A stretch of DNA of 64,000 bases, from the NCBI RefSeq assembly GCF_000349325.1, contig NC_020504.1:558001-622000 (forward strand), in the 5' to 3' direction. Position 1 is the first letter of the stretch; each line of letters opens with the position of its first letter. Below, one piece after another: positions 32,094 through 41,671 of this stretch. A program made the position numbers and the translations under genes. The notes beneath the pieces were generated by a model. That model saw nothing but the letters and a program-made list of their open reading frames with translations. It did no database searches and was not told the DNA's origin. This DNA comes from Streptomyces davaonensis JCM 4913. GTDB taxonomy: Bacteria > Actinomycetota > Actinomycetes > Streptomycetales > Streptomycetaceae.

Positions 32094-33038
32094 CTGGGCC
32101 AACTGCTCACCCGTCAACAGCGCGAGAAGCATCCGCGCCGCGGTCTCGCCCATCGTTCGCATCGGTTGCCGGACCGTGGTGAGCGAGGGATGCATCAGGG
32201 CGGCCATCGGAATGTCGTCGAAGCCGATGACGGCTACGTCGTCGGGTACGCGCAGGCCGGCCGCGCGCAGGGCTGCCAGTGCCCCGACGGCCGCGAGGTC
32301 GTTGTGGGCGAACACGGCGTCGAAGTCGCGTCCTTCGCCGAGCAGACGGTGAATGGTCTCGCGCCCGTCGGCCTCGGTGAAGTCGCTTTCGACGACGAGC
32401 GAGGGGTCCAGGGGACAGCCGCCTTCGGCGTATGCGCGTTCAAAGCCGTCGAGCCGGTCGCGTACGCAGCCGAAGCGCAGTGGCCCGGTGAGAACGAGAG
32501 GCCGGCGCCGCCCCACAGCCAGCAGATGGCGTGCCGCTGCGGCGCCACCCTCGCCGTTCGCCGCGGTGACGTGGGGGAATTCGGGATTCCGGCCGCGATC
32601 GTCGATCAGTACCACCGGTAGCCCTTTGCGGTGCAGCGCCTCCAGCATCGCCAGGGTGTTCTCGGGCTCCACCGCCAGCAGCCCGTCGAAGGCGCGGGCG
32701 GAGACCTGGCTGGTGAACCGCTCGACCGAGTCGGCACCCCGGTTGCAGGTGAACAGCAGCAGCCCGAACCCGGCGGCCTCAACGGTGTCGACGACTCCCT
32801 GGAGGACCTCCCCCATCCAGGGCCAGGTCAGCGAGGGCACCAACATCCCGACAGTGCGGCTGCTCCCCCGGGCCAGACCCACCGCGCCGGAGCTGGGGAC
32901 GTAGCCGAGCCGGTCGATGACCTCCCGGACGTGCGCCCGAGTTGAATGATCCACCTCGTCACGCGTGTTGAGCACGCGGGAGACGGTCGTCTTGCTCACC
33001 CCGGCGATCCGAGCCACGTCCGCGATGGTGACCCGCAT
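32037..33038 (-). CDS. LacI-family transcriptional regulator (LacI-1)
   Basis: A 333-residue LacI-type regulator. Residues 3-50 are the helix-turn-helix and hinge (TIADVARIAGVSKTTVSRVL, VIDRLGYVPSSGAVGLARG). The periplasmic-binding-protein-like core follows, with VGMLVPSLTWPWMGEVLQGV at the start, VFAHNDLAAVGALAALRAAG, and VAVIGFDDIPMAALMHPSLT near the end, as usual. It is divergent from a DUF1996 gene, and two tandem copies of the palindrome GGAACCGGTTCC lie between them; that sequence resembles CG-centred LacI operators. The inducer, presumably a sugar, is unknown. Confidence 0.9.
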   Translation of the reverse strand: MRVTIADVARIAGVSKTTVSRVLNTRDEVDHSTRAHVREVIDRLGYVPSSGAVGLARGSSRTVGMLVPSLTWPWMGEVLQGVVDTVEAAGFGLLLFTCNRGADSVERFTSQVSARAFDGLLAVEPENTLAMLEALHRKGLPVVLIDDRGRNPEFPHVTAANGEGGAAAARHLLAVGRRRPLVLTGPLRFGCVRDRLDGFERAYAEGGCPLDPSLVVESDFTEADGRETIHRLLGEGRDFDAVFAHNDLAAVGALAALRAAGLRVPDDVAVIGFDDIPMAALMHPSLTTVRQPMRTMGETAARMLLALLTGEQLAQSAAVLPTSVVIRESTVGN

Positions 33039-33262
33039 GGCACCCCTTCCCCCCGCGCATTTCTGCGACGCCAGACGTCAACAGCCTATGCCGAGGTCCC
33101 GCCGAGGAGCGTCCGGTCCTCCCCGCGGGAACGGCTCCCGGCCACGCGCGGCGTTCGCGCGATGGCGTCACTTGTTGAAGGCATCCGGGCTCAGGAATGT
33201 ACCAATCGCTACGAGAAGTATTGACGACGACATGACATCCGGCGTTCACTCGCGCCAATCCC

Positions 33263-33286
33263 GGAACCGGTTCCGGAACCGGTTCC
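33263..33286. promoter_or_regulatory. tandem 12-bp palindromes, probable LacI-1 operators
   Basis: Two adjacent perfect copies of GGAACCGGTTCC (33263-33274 and 33275-33286) lie 37 bp upstream of the DUF1996 start and 225 bp upstream of the LacI-1 start. The central CG and symmetry fit LacI-family sites; the exact tandem is unusual. Confidence 0.7.
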
Positions 33287-33323
33287 GAGGGTCAGCCCCC
33301 ACCACTTCCTCAGGAGGAGTGCT

Positions 33324-34259
33324 GTGTTGAGGACCTTTCCTCGCCCGCCCACAGACCGCCCCCGTCGGCGTCGCGCCTGGTCGACCGCCCTGGCGGCGTT
33401 ATGCCTGTTGCTCGCCACCCTCTACAGCGGCGCGGCCACATCCGACAGCGAGTCGCAGGCCACCGAGCTCAATGCCGCTCCCCAGGCCGCCGAGGTGGTC
33501 CGTGTAGCGGAATTCCTCGCCGAGTGCCCGTACAGCCACCGGCTTCCCGACGATCCGATCGTCTTCCCCGGTCTGCCCGGGGCCTCTCACATGCACAGCT
33601 TCTTCGGCAGCCGGGCGACGGACGCGCACACCGATGTCACCGAGCTGCTGGGCTCGTCGTCCACTTGCAGTCCCGCGGTGGACACGTCGTCGTACTGGGT
33701 GCCGACGATGTACCGCAACGATCAGCCCGTGGAACCCACCGGCACCACCTTCTACTACCTGGGTGAAGGGGTACGGGACGACATCATCCAGCGCATCCGG
33801 CCGTTCCCGCAGGGACTGCGCATCGTGGCCGGCAACGCCAAGGCGACGGGCGTCAACGATCCCACCTCGGTGGCTCGTTGGTCGTGCCTGCACCACGGCG
33901 AGGTCAATCCCTCGAAGGACTTCGTGACCTGCCCGGCAGGCTCGATGCTGGAGTCCTACCTGGACTTCCCGCAGTGCTGGAACGGCACGGACCTGGACGC
34001 CCCCGACCACAAGAGCCACATGTCCTACCCGGTCAACGGCGCCTGCCCGGCCAGCCATCCGGTGCCGGTACCGAAACTCCGCCAGGTCCTGCGCTACCCC
34101 GTCTCGGGGAGCACCCAGGGGCTGCGGCTGGCATCCGGACCCGGTTACACGATGCACGGCGACTTCTTCAACGCCTGGCCCGAGAACGAACTCGCCCGCA
34201 GGGTCACCAACTGCATCAACGTCATCGTCAAGTGCGGAGCGGACGGCAATCCCTCCTGA
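33324..34259 (+). CDS. secreted DUF1996 protein (copy 1)
   Basis: A 311-residue secreted protein. A twin-arginine-like basic run (RPRRRRAW) precedes the hydrophobic signal (about 20-40). The DUF1996 domain spans about 60-300: FLAECPYSHRLPDDPIVFPG, GASHMHSFFG with conserved His, WVPTMYRND, CWNGTDLDAPDHKSHMSYPV and MHGDFFNAWPE. Function is unknown; the family is common next to glycan-active enzymes in fungi and Streptomyces, and its conserved His/Asp/Cys suggest a metal or glycan site. GTG start follows AGGAGG. A TTA codon (33399-33401, Leu26) lies in the signal peptide. It is followed by a DUF305 lipoprotein, probably in one operon under LacI-1. Confidence 0.85.
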   Translation: MLRTFPRPPTDRPRRRRAWSTALAALCLLLATLYSGAATSDSESQATELNAAPQAAEVVRVAEFLAECPYSHRLPDDPIVFPGLPGASHMHSFFGSRATDAHTDVTELLGSSSTCSPAVDTSSYWVPTMYRNDQPVEPTGTTFYYLGEGVRDDIIQRIRPFPQGLRIVAGNAKATGVNDPTSVARWSCLHHGEVNPSKDFVTCPAGSMLESYLDFPQCWNGTDLDAPDHKSHMSYPVNGACPASHPVPVPKLRQVLRYPVSGSTQGLRLASGPGYTMHGDFFNAWPENELARRVTNCINVIVKCGADGNPS

Positions 34260-34328
34260 TCGGTGACGCATAGCCGACCGATCACTCATCAGATCGCCCC
34301 GACACGGCAGTCGAGTCAAGGAGCAGCG

Positions 34329-34913
34329 ATGACAGACTTCGTGGCCGCCGGACCGAAGAAGGTCCTTCTCGCCGCTCTCCTGTGCGCGCTCGCCGTGTCG
34401 GGGTGCGCGGGTTCTCCGCGACCGGCCCTTCCAAGCGAAGGGAGTCAGGTGAGCACCAGCGCCCCGCACAGCGGCCTGACCGCCGCTGACATCGGCTGGT
34501 TGCAACTCATGATCGCCTTGGACGACCAGGCGCGGCACATCCTTCAGCTGACACCGGAGCGGAGCGACGATACCGGCCTGAAGGCCTGGGCGGCCGACGT
34601 CGCCGAGCATCATCGCACCGAACTCGCCACCCTGCGCGCCCTGCTGACCGAGGGAGGCGTACCGGACGACAACCCGCACGAGGGCCACGACATGCCCGGC
34701 ATGGTCAACGCCCAGGAGTTGCGGGCCCTTGAGGCCGCCCAAGGCCCTGACTTCGACCGTCTGTTGAGATCCGCTCTGCTCGAACACCTCGCCCAGACGC
34801 GCACGTTGGCGGCGAGCATACGGAAGGCGGATGCCGGCCCGGAGGTGAAGGAGGCGGCCCTCGCCACGGGCACGTCCGCGGCTGACGCCCAGCGACACCT
34901 GAAGTCCATTTGA
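34329..34913 (+). CDS. DUF305 lipoprotein
   Basis: A 194-residue lipoprotein with lipobox LAVSGC (about residues 21-26) after a basic start. The mature part is the DUF305 four-helix domain (WLQLMIALDDQARHILQL, AADVAEHHRTELATLRALL), with the linker HEGHDMPGM typical of the family and rich in metal ligands. DUF305 proteins are ferritin-like and often linked to copper or metal handling. The ATG at 34329 follows AAGGAG. It lies 69 bp downstream of the DUF1996 gene, so both are probably one operon. Confidence 0.83.
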   Translation: MTDFVAAGPKKVLLAALLCALAVSGCAGSPRPALPSEGSQVSTSAPHSGLTAADIGWLQLMIALDDQARHILQLTPERSDDTGLKAWAADVAEHHRTELATLRALLTEGGVPDDNPHEGHDMPGMVNAQELRALEAAQGPDFDRLLRSALLEHLAQTRTLAASIRKADAGPEVKEAALATGTSAADAQRHLKSI

Positions 34914-35068
34914 CCACCCTATGTAGCGCTTCAAGTACTCATAGCAATATCAGTCAGCGTGTCTGAACACCGTGTATGGTTACTTCCATGGCGCCTCGCC
35001 CCAGTGCGGCTCGACGAGCGCCACCAGCCAGGAAGCAACCACCCCTTCTGAAGGCAGGAACACAGGCC

Positions 35069-36004
35069 ATGACGCTGACCACCACTCCGTTCGGGATGCG
35101 CGCCACCGCCGCGGAGGTGCTTGACGGGGTCGATCTGCGCGGACGCCGGATGATCGTCACCGGAGGCGCCTCGGGGCTCGGCGTCGAGACGGTCCGCGCA
35201 CTCGCCGGCGCCGGAGCGCAGGTGACCATAGCCACGAGGAACCCCGAGGCCGCCAAGCCGCTGCTCGACGAGTTCCCGGAAACGCGGGGCGTCGCGCTGG
35301 ACCTCGCCGACCTGGATTCCGTCCGTGCCTTCTGCGACGCGTGGAGCGGGCCGCTCGACGGCATCATCGCCAACGCGGGCGTGATGATGCTCCCGACCCG
35401 GCAGGTCAACGCGCAGGGCTGGGAGATGCAGCTCGCCACCAACTACCTCGGTCACTTCGGCCTGGTCCTAGGCCTGCACTCCGCCCTCAAGGACGCCGAG
35501 GACCCGCGCGTCGTCGTGGTCAGCTCCGGTGCACAGTTGCGCGCGGGTTTCGACTTCGACGACCCGCAGTTCGCACGGCACCCCTACGACCCGTTCGTCG
35601 CCTACGCGCAGTCGAAGACCGCCGATGTACTGCTGGCCGTCGGAATCAGCCGCCGTTGGGCCGAGGACGGCATCGCCGCCAACGCCTGCGCGCCGGGCTG
35701 GATCCACACCAACCTGGCCCGTCACCTCGACAAGGCCACCCTCCAGGCCCTCGGCGCCATGGACTCGGACGGCAACCTCATCACGCCGGACTACTACAAG
35801 ACCCCGGCACAGGGTGCCTCCACGGCGGTGCTGCTGGCGGCGTCGCCGCTCCTCAAGGGCGTGACCGGGCGATACTTCGAGGACAACCAGGAGTCCGAGG
35901 TCGTGGACGGCGGCCCCGAAGTGATGGCCGGCGTGGCGAAGTGGTCGGTGGACCCCGCGGCCGCCGATCGACTGTGGGACTACGCTCTGCCCGTGGTGCG
36001 CTGA
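35069..36004 (+). CDS. SDR-family oxidoreductase
   Basis: A 311-residue short-chain dehydrogenase of the retinol-dehydrogenase-like type. Motifs are TGGASGLG, IIANAGVMMLP (the NNAG equivalent), QLATNYLGHFGL, VVSSGAQL with the catalytic Ser, and the active site YAQSK. The ATG at 35069 (MTLTTTPFGMRATAAE) starts the domain in register with relatives; the frame is open from 34976. A TetR regulator follows 63 bp downstream in the same direction and probably represses this gene. Confidence 0.87.
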   Translation: MTLTTTPFGMRATAAEVLDGVDLRGRRMIVTGGASGLGVETVRALAGAGAQVTIATRNPEAAKPLLDEFPETRGVALDLADLDSVRAFCDAWSGPLDGIIANAGVMMLPTRQVNAQGWEMQLATNYLGHFGLVLGLHSALKDAEDPRVVVVSSGAQLRAGFDFDDPQFARHPYDPFVAYAQSKTADVLLAVGISRRWAEDGIAANACAPGWIHTNLARHLDKATLQALGAMDSDGNLITPDYYKTPAQGASTAVLLAASPLLKGVTGRYFEDNQESEVVDGGPEVMAGVAKWSVDPAAADRLWDYALPVVR

Positions 36005-36067
36005 TCGACTGCGCTCCTCGCGGCGCCGTGCGGCGAACAAGGACGAAGACACACCAGAAGGTTCCCG

Positions 36068-36694
36068 ATGCGACCAGTGACCCGACGCCAGGCCGACCAC
36101 CATGCGGCACGCTCGGCCGCGACCGTGGCCCAGGTCATGTCCGCCCTTCAGCAGCTCCTCGATGCGGGCGAGGCCTTCTCCGAGATCAGCGTCCAGCGGA
36201 TCCTGGAGGAGGCCAAGGTCTCCCGAGCCACGTTCTACGCGCACTTCCAGAGCAAGACCGACGTCCTGGTGCGGCTCACCAATGAGCTACGGGAATCCCT
36301 GCTGGCCCTCGCCCAGGAGTGGGAGCCCTCCGCAGGCCCCGACCGGCTCGCCCAGTTCTTCGAGGACGTGGTCCGGATCCACCGCGCACACCAGAGCGTG
36401 ATCACCGCGGTCCGCGAGGCGGCGGCCTACGACTCCACGGTGGACGACTTCTACACCGCCGACCTCGAAGGCTTCGACGAGAACGCCCTCCAGTCCCTGC
36501 TCTCCGACCAAGCCGCGGGCCTGACCCCGACCGACCTCGACGCGGTCGCGGCCAGCCGCATCATCGTCTGGGGCGGCGCCCAGGCGATCGCCCACCACAT
36601 CCGCGTCGACGACGGCAGCGGCGACAAGGCCTTCGCCCGCGAACTCGCCCAGATCTGGTGGCACGGCGCCTATCGCCGCCCGAGCGGCGCCTGA
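36068..36694 (+). CDS. TetR-family transcriptional regulator
   Basis: A 208-residue regulator with the TetR helix-turn-helix at about 35-65 (SVQRILEEAKVSRATFYAHF, followed by QSKTDVLVRLTNEL). The rest is the all-helical ligand-binding and dimer domain (IHRAHQSVITAVREAAAYDS). It follows the SDR gene on the same strand and likely controls it and itself. It converges on the GH3 gene, with a 51-bp gap. Confidence 0.88.
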   Translation: MRPVTRRQADHHAARSAATVAQVMSALQQLLDAGEAFSEISVQRILEEAKVSRATFYAHFQSKTDVLVRLTNELRESLLALAQEWEPSAGPDRLAQFFEDVVRIHRAHQSVITAVREAAAYDSTVDDFYTADLEGFDENALQSLLSDQAAGLTPTDLDAVAASRIIVWGGAQAIAHHIRVDDGSGDKAFARELAQIWWHGAYRRPSGA

Positions 36695-36702
36695 GGGCGG
36701 GG

Positions 36703-36721
36703 ACGCCCACGGACGGGGCGT
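36703..36721. terminator. weak hairpin between TetR and GH3 genes
   Basis: Stem ACGCCC/GGGCGT with a 7-base loop lies between the convergent stops. The stem is short, so this is only a candidate bidirectional terminator. Confidence 0.35.
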
Positions 36722-36745
36722 TGGGGAACGAACCCACAGGTCACC

Positions 36746-39229
36746 TCAGCTGTCCGGCTCACACCCCATCCGGAGGTCACGCCCGTCCACCGCCCCACGC
36801 AACGGCAAATCCCCCGCGGACCGCCCCGCCAGCACCTGCCACTCCCCCGGCTCCACGCGCCAACCCCCGCCTGCCTCGCACCAGTGCTGAAAGGCGCGCA
36901 GCGGCACAGCCACCGGCACGGTGAGCACGTCACCGGGATCCGCCTCGACGGAGGCATACCCCGCGAGCCAACGATGCGGCCGGTCCAGTCGTGAATCGGG
37001 GCGGGCCAAGTACACCTGGACCACCTCGCGGCCCCTGCGGCGGCCCGTGTTGCGGATCCGGACGCGGACGGTGCAAGCAGGAGGGGTGGGTTCCTGGACG
37101 GTGGCACCACCAGGCTCCGCGGCGCACACCGTCAGGTCCTCGTACGCCCATGTCGTGTAGCCCAGTCCGTGCCCGAACCAGTACGCGGGTTCGCGGCCGG
37201 TCCGCAGCCACGCCCGGTAGCCGATGTGGAGCCCTTCGGCGTAGTCGAGCACCCCGTTCTCGGGCCGGGTCCGGCTGACCGGAACCTCGCCGAGCGTGGC
37301 GCCCCAGGTGGTGGGCAGGCGCCCGCCGGGCTCGGCCTTGCCGAACAGTACGTCGGCGATTCCGGTTCCGCCCTCCTGTCCCGGGAACCAGGTCAGCAGG
37401 ACTGCCCCGGCCGCCGCCCGCCAGGGCAGTTCCACGGGGCTGCCGGTGTTCACGACGACCACCGTGCGCGCATTCGCCGCGCACACCGCGGGCACCAGGT
37501 CGTCCTGGCGGCCCGGCAGCGCCAGCGTCGTACGGTCGTAGCCCTCGGACTCGCTGTGCTCCGTGGTGCCCACGACCACGACCACCGCATCCGCCCGGCG
37601 TGCCGCTTCGACTGCGGCGGCGATGGCGGCGTCCGGGTCGGGGGCGGGCGGGGCGGCGGTGAGCAGGGTGGCCCGGCCGGTGCCGGGGGCGAGTTCGCGC
37701 CGGGCCACGATGTGCGTGTCCTGTCCGGCCGGGAGCTCTGTCCGACCGTACTGGCAGGGTGGGTTGACGTGGCGGACGGCCGGGTCGTCGGTCAGGGGCG
37801 GGAACACGCCGTCCACGAGGTCGCGGCCGTTCACCGTGAGTGTCATACGGCCGAACCCGCCGACACCGAAGCACCACGGGCCGCCGGTCCCGGTCGACAG
37901 CAGGGCGCTGATCTCGACTGTGTGCGCGCCCGGCGGCAGCGGCGGTTCCAACTGGCGGCCGGACAAGCGATGTTCCGTGTGGAGTTCGCGGCCTTCCGCA
38001 TCAAGCACACGGAGCAGCACCCCGGGGGCACCGTTGCGCGGGTTACGGCAGCGGGTCGCGTCCAGCGGTGCCGGCGGGGCGTCGAGGTCCGGGCCCGGTA
38101 TGTGGACGACCTGCGCCCTGCCGTCCAGTTCGCGGCGGATGCCGTCCAGCGGCGTCACCACGCCGGACGGGAAGACCCCCGCGCTGCCGCCACCCTGGGT
38201 GCGCGGCTGGGTGGCGTGCGCGCCGATCACCGCGACCGTACCCAACTCGGCGCGGTCCAGCGGGAGTACGCCATGGTTGTGCAGCAGCACCGACCCGGCG
38301 GCGACCGCTCGGCGCAGCAATCGGTGGGCGTCGGAGGCAGCCAGTGGCTCGGGCGAGTTCCGTCGCGGCGGCTCGCCCAGCGCTCCCATCCGGTCGGCGA
38401 GTCGTAGCAGTCGGCGGACCTTGTCGTCGACGGCCTCGGCGGGCACCGACCCGTCCTGTACCACGTGCAATAGGGCGTCCGCCCACGGACTGTCGGGTCC
38501 TGGCATCGCCAGGTCGAGGGCGGCGCGGGCGCTGGCTGCCGTGGTTCGCACCGCGCCCCAGTCGGAGACGACCACGCCGTCGAAGCCCCACTCGCTCTTC
38601 AACGGGTCGGCCAGCAGCGGACTCTGCGTCATCGTGGTGCCGTTGACGCCGTTGTACCCGGTCATCACGGCCCGCACCCCGGCCGCCACCGCCGCCTCGA
38701 AGGGCGCCAGATACACCTCGCGCAGCGCCCGTTCGCCGACCTGGATGTCGGCGGTCAGCCGCTCGGTCTCGGAGTCGTTGGCCACGTAGTGCTTGGCGGT
38801 GGCCGCGACGCCGTGCCGCTGGATGCCGCGGATCAGGGCGGCCCCCGTGCGGCCGGTGAGCTGCGGGTCCTCGGCGAAGCATTCGAAGTGACGGCCGCCC
38901 AGCGGGGAGCGGTGCAGGTTGAGCGTCGGCGCGAGAACGATGTCCACGCCCTTGCGCCGCGCCTCCACGGCGAGGAGTTCACCGAGCCGCTCGACCAGCG
39001 TCTCGTCCCACATCGCGCCCAGCGCGGAGGCCGAGGGCAGCAGCAGGGAGGTGTCGCGCTCGTCCCAGGCCTCGCCCCGGACGCCGGCCGGACCGTCGGA
39101 GGTCGTCATCTCGGCCAGGCCGATGACCGGTTCGGCGTGCGTGCGCCAGGTGGTGGCGCCGGTGAGCAGTCGCACCTTCTGCCGCAGATCCAGCTTGTCG
39201 GCCAGCCGTGTGAGTTCTTCCTCGGTCAT
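36746..39229 (-). CDS. glycoside hydrolase family 3 (beta-glucosidase/xylosidase type)
   Basis: An 827-residue retaining beta-glycosidase without a signal peptide. The (beta/alpha)8 domain (about 10-300) has KHYVANDSETER and the nucleophile Asp in GFDGVVVSDWGA (about residue 220). The second domain (about 330-690) carries a PA14-like insertion (about 410-520) and the acid-base region (GTTEHSESEGYDRTTLALPG). A fibronectin-like C-terminal domain follows. It probably cleaves oligosaccharides taken up into the cell. The ATG at 39229 matches the family start; the frame continues to 39286 but overlaps the operator. A palindrome for LacI-2 lies 30 bp upstream. It is divergent from the CBM32-glycosidase gene. 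Confidence 0.88.
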   Translation of the reverse strand: MTEEELTRLADKLDLRQKVRLLTGATTWRTHAEPVIGLAEMTTSDGPAGVRGEAWDERDTSLLLPSASALGAMWDETLVERLGELLAVEARRKGVDIVLAPTLNLHRSPLGGRHFECFAEDPQLTGRTGAALIRGIQRHGVAATAKHYVANDSETERLTADIQVGERALREVYLAPFEAAVAAGVRAVMTGYNGVNGTTMTQSPLLADPLKSEWGFDGVVVSDWGAVRTTAASARAALDLAMPGPDSPWADALLHVVQDGSVPAEAVDDKVRRLLRLADRMGALGEPPRRNSPEPLAASDAHRLLRRAVAAGSVLLHNHGVLPLDRAELGTVAVIGAHATQPRTQGGGSAGVFPSGVVTPLDGIRRELDGRAQVVHIPGPDLDAPPAPLDATRCRNPRNGAPGVLLRVLDAEGRELHTEHRLSGRQLEPPLPPGAHTVEISALLSTGTGGPWCFGVGGFGRMTLTVNGRDLVDGVFPPLTDDPAVRHVNPPCQYGRTELPAGQDTHIVARRELAPGTGRATLLTAAPPAPDPDAAIAAAVEAARRADAVVVVVGTTEHSESEGYDRTTLALPGRQDDLVPAVCAANARTVVVVNTGSPVELPWRAAAGAVLLTWFPGQEGGTGIADVLFGKAEPGGRLPTTWGATLGEVPVSRTRPENGVLDYAEGLHIGYRAWLRTGREPAYWFGHGLGYTTWAYEDLTVCAAEPGGATVQEPTPPACTVRVRIRNTGRRRGREVVQVYLARPDSRLDRPHRWLAGYASVEADPGDVLTVPVAVPLRAFQHWCEAGGGWRVEPGEWQVLAGRSAGDLPLRGAVDGRDLRMGCEPDS

Positions 39230-39258
39230 CCCACCCCCTGTGGCCGCCCTCCCAAGAT

Positions 39259-39274
39259 GGGAGAGCGCTCTCCG
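39259..39274. promoter_or_regulatory. LacI-2 operator at GH3 promoter
   Basis: GGGAGAGCGCTCTCCG, a palindrome of 14 perfect bases (GGAGAGCGCTCTCC) 30 bp upstream of the GH3 start. The same sequence occurs at 39415 and, with one change, at 43902. Confidence 0.75.
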
Positions 39275-39414
39275 AATGGTGCGCAAGGGTGAAGCCTTCT
39301 GTCAACGCCGGTGACCTGCAAGCCCCTCAAGACCTCGTGAACATCAACAGCCACTACAAGACAAGGACTTGACGCCCAATGCATTGACAGGCCCATACCT
39401 ACGCGCCAGGCTCC

Positions 39415-39430
39415 GGGAGAGCGCTCTCCC
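39415..39430. promoter_or_regulatory. LacI-2 operator at CBM32-glycosidase promoter
   Basis: GGGAGAGCGCTCTCCC, perfect 16-bp palindrome 56 bp upstream of the CBM32-glycosidase start. It is 156 bp centre to centre from the site at 39259. Confidence 0.75.
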
Positions 39431-39485
39431 ATAGCTCTCCCCATCGGCACGGGACGCCGATCCCCTCCTTCGTTCAGGAGAGAAC

Positions 39486-41660
39486 GTGTTCAGACCCCAC
39501 ACCCATGTCCTCACGCGCACCCGCGCCGGGACCCTGCTCCTCACCCTCCTAGCGCTGCTGGCCTCGTCGTTGACCGTTCTGGCGGCCCCGACCGCCCACG
39601 CCGCCGACACCCTGCTGTCCCAGGGCAGGACCGCCACCGCCTCCTCCGTCGAAGGGGCCGCCTTCCCCGCTTCCGCCGCCGTGGACGGCAACCTCAACGG
39701 CACCAGGTGGGCCAGCGAATGGCGCGATCCGCAGTGGATCCAGGTCGACCTGGGCGACCGCAAGAGCCTCAGCCGCGTGGTGCTGACCTGGGAGGCGGCC
39801 TACGGCAAGGCGTACGAGATCCAGGCGTCCGACAACGGCACCGACTGGCGGACCCTGACCTCGGTCACCGACGGAAACGGCGGCACCGACGAGCTGACCG
39901 TCTCCGGCTCGGGCCGGTACGTGCGGATGTACGGCACCGCCCGGCCCGGCTCCTACGGCTACTCGCTGTGGGAGTTCCAGGTCTACGGCGCCGCGGGCGA
40001 TGATCCGCCGTCCGCCGGCGGAGCGGTCAAGGTGACCGGCACACCAGGGAATTGGCAGCTGACCGTGGACGGCCGCCCCTACACCGTCAAGGGTCTCACC
40101 TGGGGTCCCTCCGTCGCGGACGCGGCGAAGTACCTGCCGGACGTCAAGTCCATGGGTGCCAACACCATCCGCACCTGGGGCACCGACGGCTCCACCAAGC
40201 CGCTGCTCGACGAGGCCGCGGCCAACGGCATCCGCGTCATCAACGGCTTCTGGCTGCAACCGGGCGGTGGTCCCGGCAGCGGCGGCTGCGTCAACTACGT
40301 GACGGACGACGCCTACAAGAGCGCGATGCTGACTGAGTTCGCCAAGTGGGTGGAGACGTACCGGAGTCACCCGGCCACGCTGCTGTGGAACGTCGGCAAC
40401 GAGTCCGTGCTCGGCCTCCAGAACTGCTACAGCGGCGAGGAGTTGGAGCGCCAGCGCAACGCGTACACGACGTTCGTCAACGACGTCGCCAAGCGGATCC
40501 ACTCGATCGACCCCGACCACCCGGTGACCTCCACCGACGCGTGGACCGGCGCCTGGCCGTACTACAAGCGCAACGCACCCGACCTCGACCTGTACGCGGT
40601 GAACGCCTACGGCGACCTCTGCGGTGTCCGTCAGGACTGGGAGGAGGGCGGTTACACCAAGCCCTACATCATCACCGAGGGCGGTCCGGCCGGTGAGTGG
40701 GAGGTGCCGGACGACGCCAACGGCGTGCCGGACGAGCCCACCGACGTGCAGAAGCGCGACGGTTACACCAAGGCGTGGAACTGCATCACCGGCCATCAGG
40801 GCGTCGCGCTCGGCGCCACGCTCTTCCACTACGGCACCGAACACGACTTCGGCGGCATCTGGTTCAACCTGCGGCCCGACGGGCTGAAGCGGCTGTCGTA
40901 CTACGCCGTCAAGCAGGCGTACGCGGGCTCCACCGCGGGCGACAACACCCCGCCGGTGATCAGCAACATGGCGGTGTCCCCGGCCGGGTCCGCGCCCGCC
41001 GGGCAGGAGTTCACCGTGCGTGCCGACGTCCGCGACCCGGACAACGACACGCTCACGCACAAGATCTTCCTCAGCGCCAACTACGCGGGCAACGACAAGC
41101 GCCTCGTCGAAGCCCAGTGGCGCTCCACCGGCAACGGCACCTTCGCCGTCACCGCGCCGCAGAAGCTGGGTGTCTGGAAGGTCTACCTCCAGTCCGAGGA
41201 CGGACACGGAAACGCCGGCATCGAGACCAAATCGGTCAAGGTCGTTCCGCCGCCCGTCGACGGTCCCAACCTCGCCCTGAACCGCCCCGTCACAGCCTCG
41301 TCGTACCAGCAGGAGTACGGCGACTGCCCCTGTACGCCCGCCAAGGCGGCCGACGGGAACATGGGCACCCGTTGGGCCAGCGACTGGAGCGACCCGCAGT
41401 GGATCGCCGTCGACCTGGGCGCACCCACCACGGTCAGCAAGGTCCAGCTGGTGTGGGACCCCGCCTACGGCAAGGCCTACGAGGTGCAGGTGTCCGACGA
41501 CGGCGGCAACTGGCGCACGGTGCACGCCACCACGAGCGGCGACGGGGACGTGGACGGCATCGAGTTCGCCGCGACGACGGCCCGGCATGTGCGGCTGCAT
41601 CTGACCCAGCGCGGCACCGGCTGGGGCTACTCCCTGTACGAGTTCGGCATCTACCGCTGA
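39486..41660 (+). CDS. secreted CBM32-glycosidase (clan GH-A)-CBM32 protein
   Basis: A 724-residue secreted protein. After a signal peptide (1-40), a CBM32/F5-8 type C domain covers about 45-168 (NGTRWASEWRDPQWIQVDLG). A (beta/alpha)8 domain of clan GH-A type, close to the GH2 barrel, spans 178-480 (YTVKGLTWGPSVADAAKYL). Its two catalytic glutamates are visible: Glu306 in WNVGNESVLG (acid-base) and Glu398 in IITEGGPAGEW (nucleophile). An Ig-like segment (485-590) and a second CBM32 (595-724) follow. It probably attacks an extracellular beta-linked glycan; substrate not predictable. It is followed 11 bp later by a DUF1996 gene. Confidence 0.83.
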   Translation: MFRPHTHVLTRTRAGTLLLTLLALLASSLTVLAAPTAHAADTLLSQGRTATASSVEGAAFPASAAVDGNLNGTRWASEWRDPQWIQVDLGDRKSLSRVVLTWEAAYGKAYEIQASDNGTDWRTLTSVTDGNGGTDELTVSGSGRYVRMYGTARPGSYGYSLWEFQVYGAAGDDPPSAGGAVKVTGTPGNWQLTVDGRPYTVKGLTWGPSVADAAKYLPDVKSMGANTIRTWGTDGSTKPLLDEAAANGIRVINGFWLQPGGGPGSGGCVNYVTDDAYKSAMLTEFAKWVETYRSHPATLLWNVGNESVLGLQNCYSGEELERQRNAYTTFVNDVAKRIHSIDPDHPVTSTDAWTGAWPYYKRNAPDLDLYAVNAYGDLCGVRQDWEEGGYTKPYIITEGGPAGEWEVPDDANGVPDEPTDVQKRDGYTKAWNCITGHQGVALGATLFHYGTEHDFGGIWFNLRPDGLKRLSYYAVKQAYAGSTAGDNTPPVISNMAVSPAGSAPAGQEFTVRADVRDPDNDTLTHKIFLSANYAGNDKRLVEAQWRSTGNGTFAVTAPQKLGVWKVYLQSEDGHGNAGIETKSVKVVPPPVDGPNLALNRPVTASSYQQEYGDCPCTPAKAADGNMGTRWASDWSDPQWIAVDLGAPTTVSKVQLVWDPAYGKAYEVQVSDDGGNWRTVHATTSGDGDVDGIEFAATTARHVRLHLTQRGTGWGYSLYEFGIYR

Positions 41661-41671
41661 CAGGAGTCCTC

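Noticed and set aside
34914..35068. GTGTCTGAACAC near the SDR promoter as a TetR operator
   Set aside because: Arms are only four bases and no second copy was found; too weak to list as a feature.
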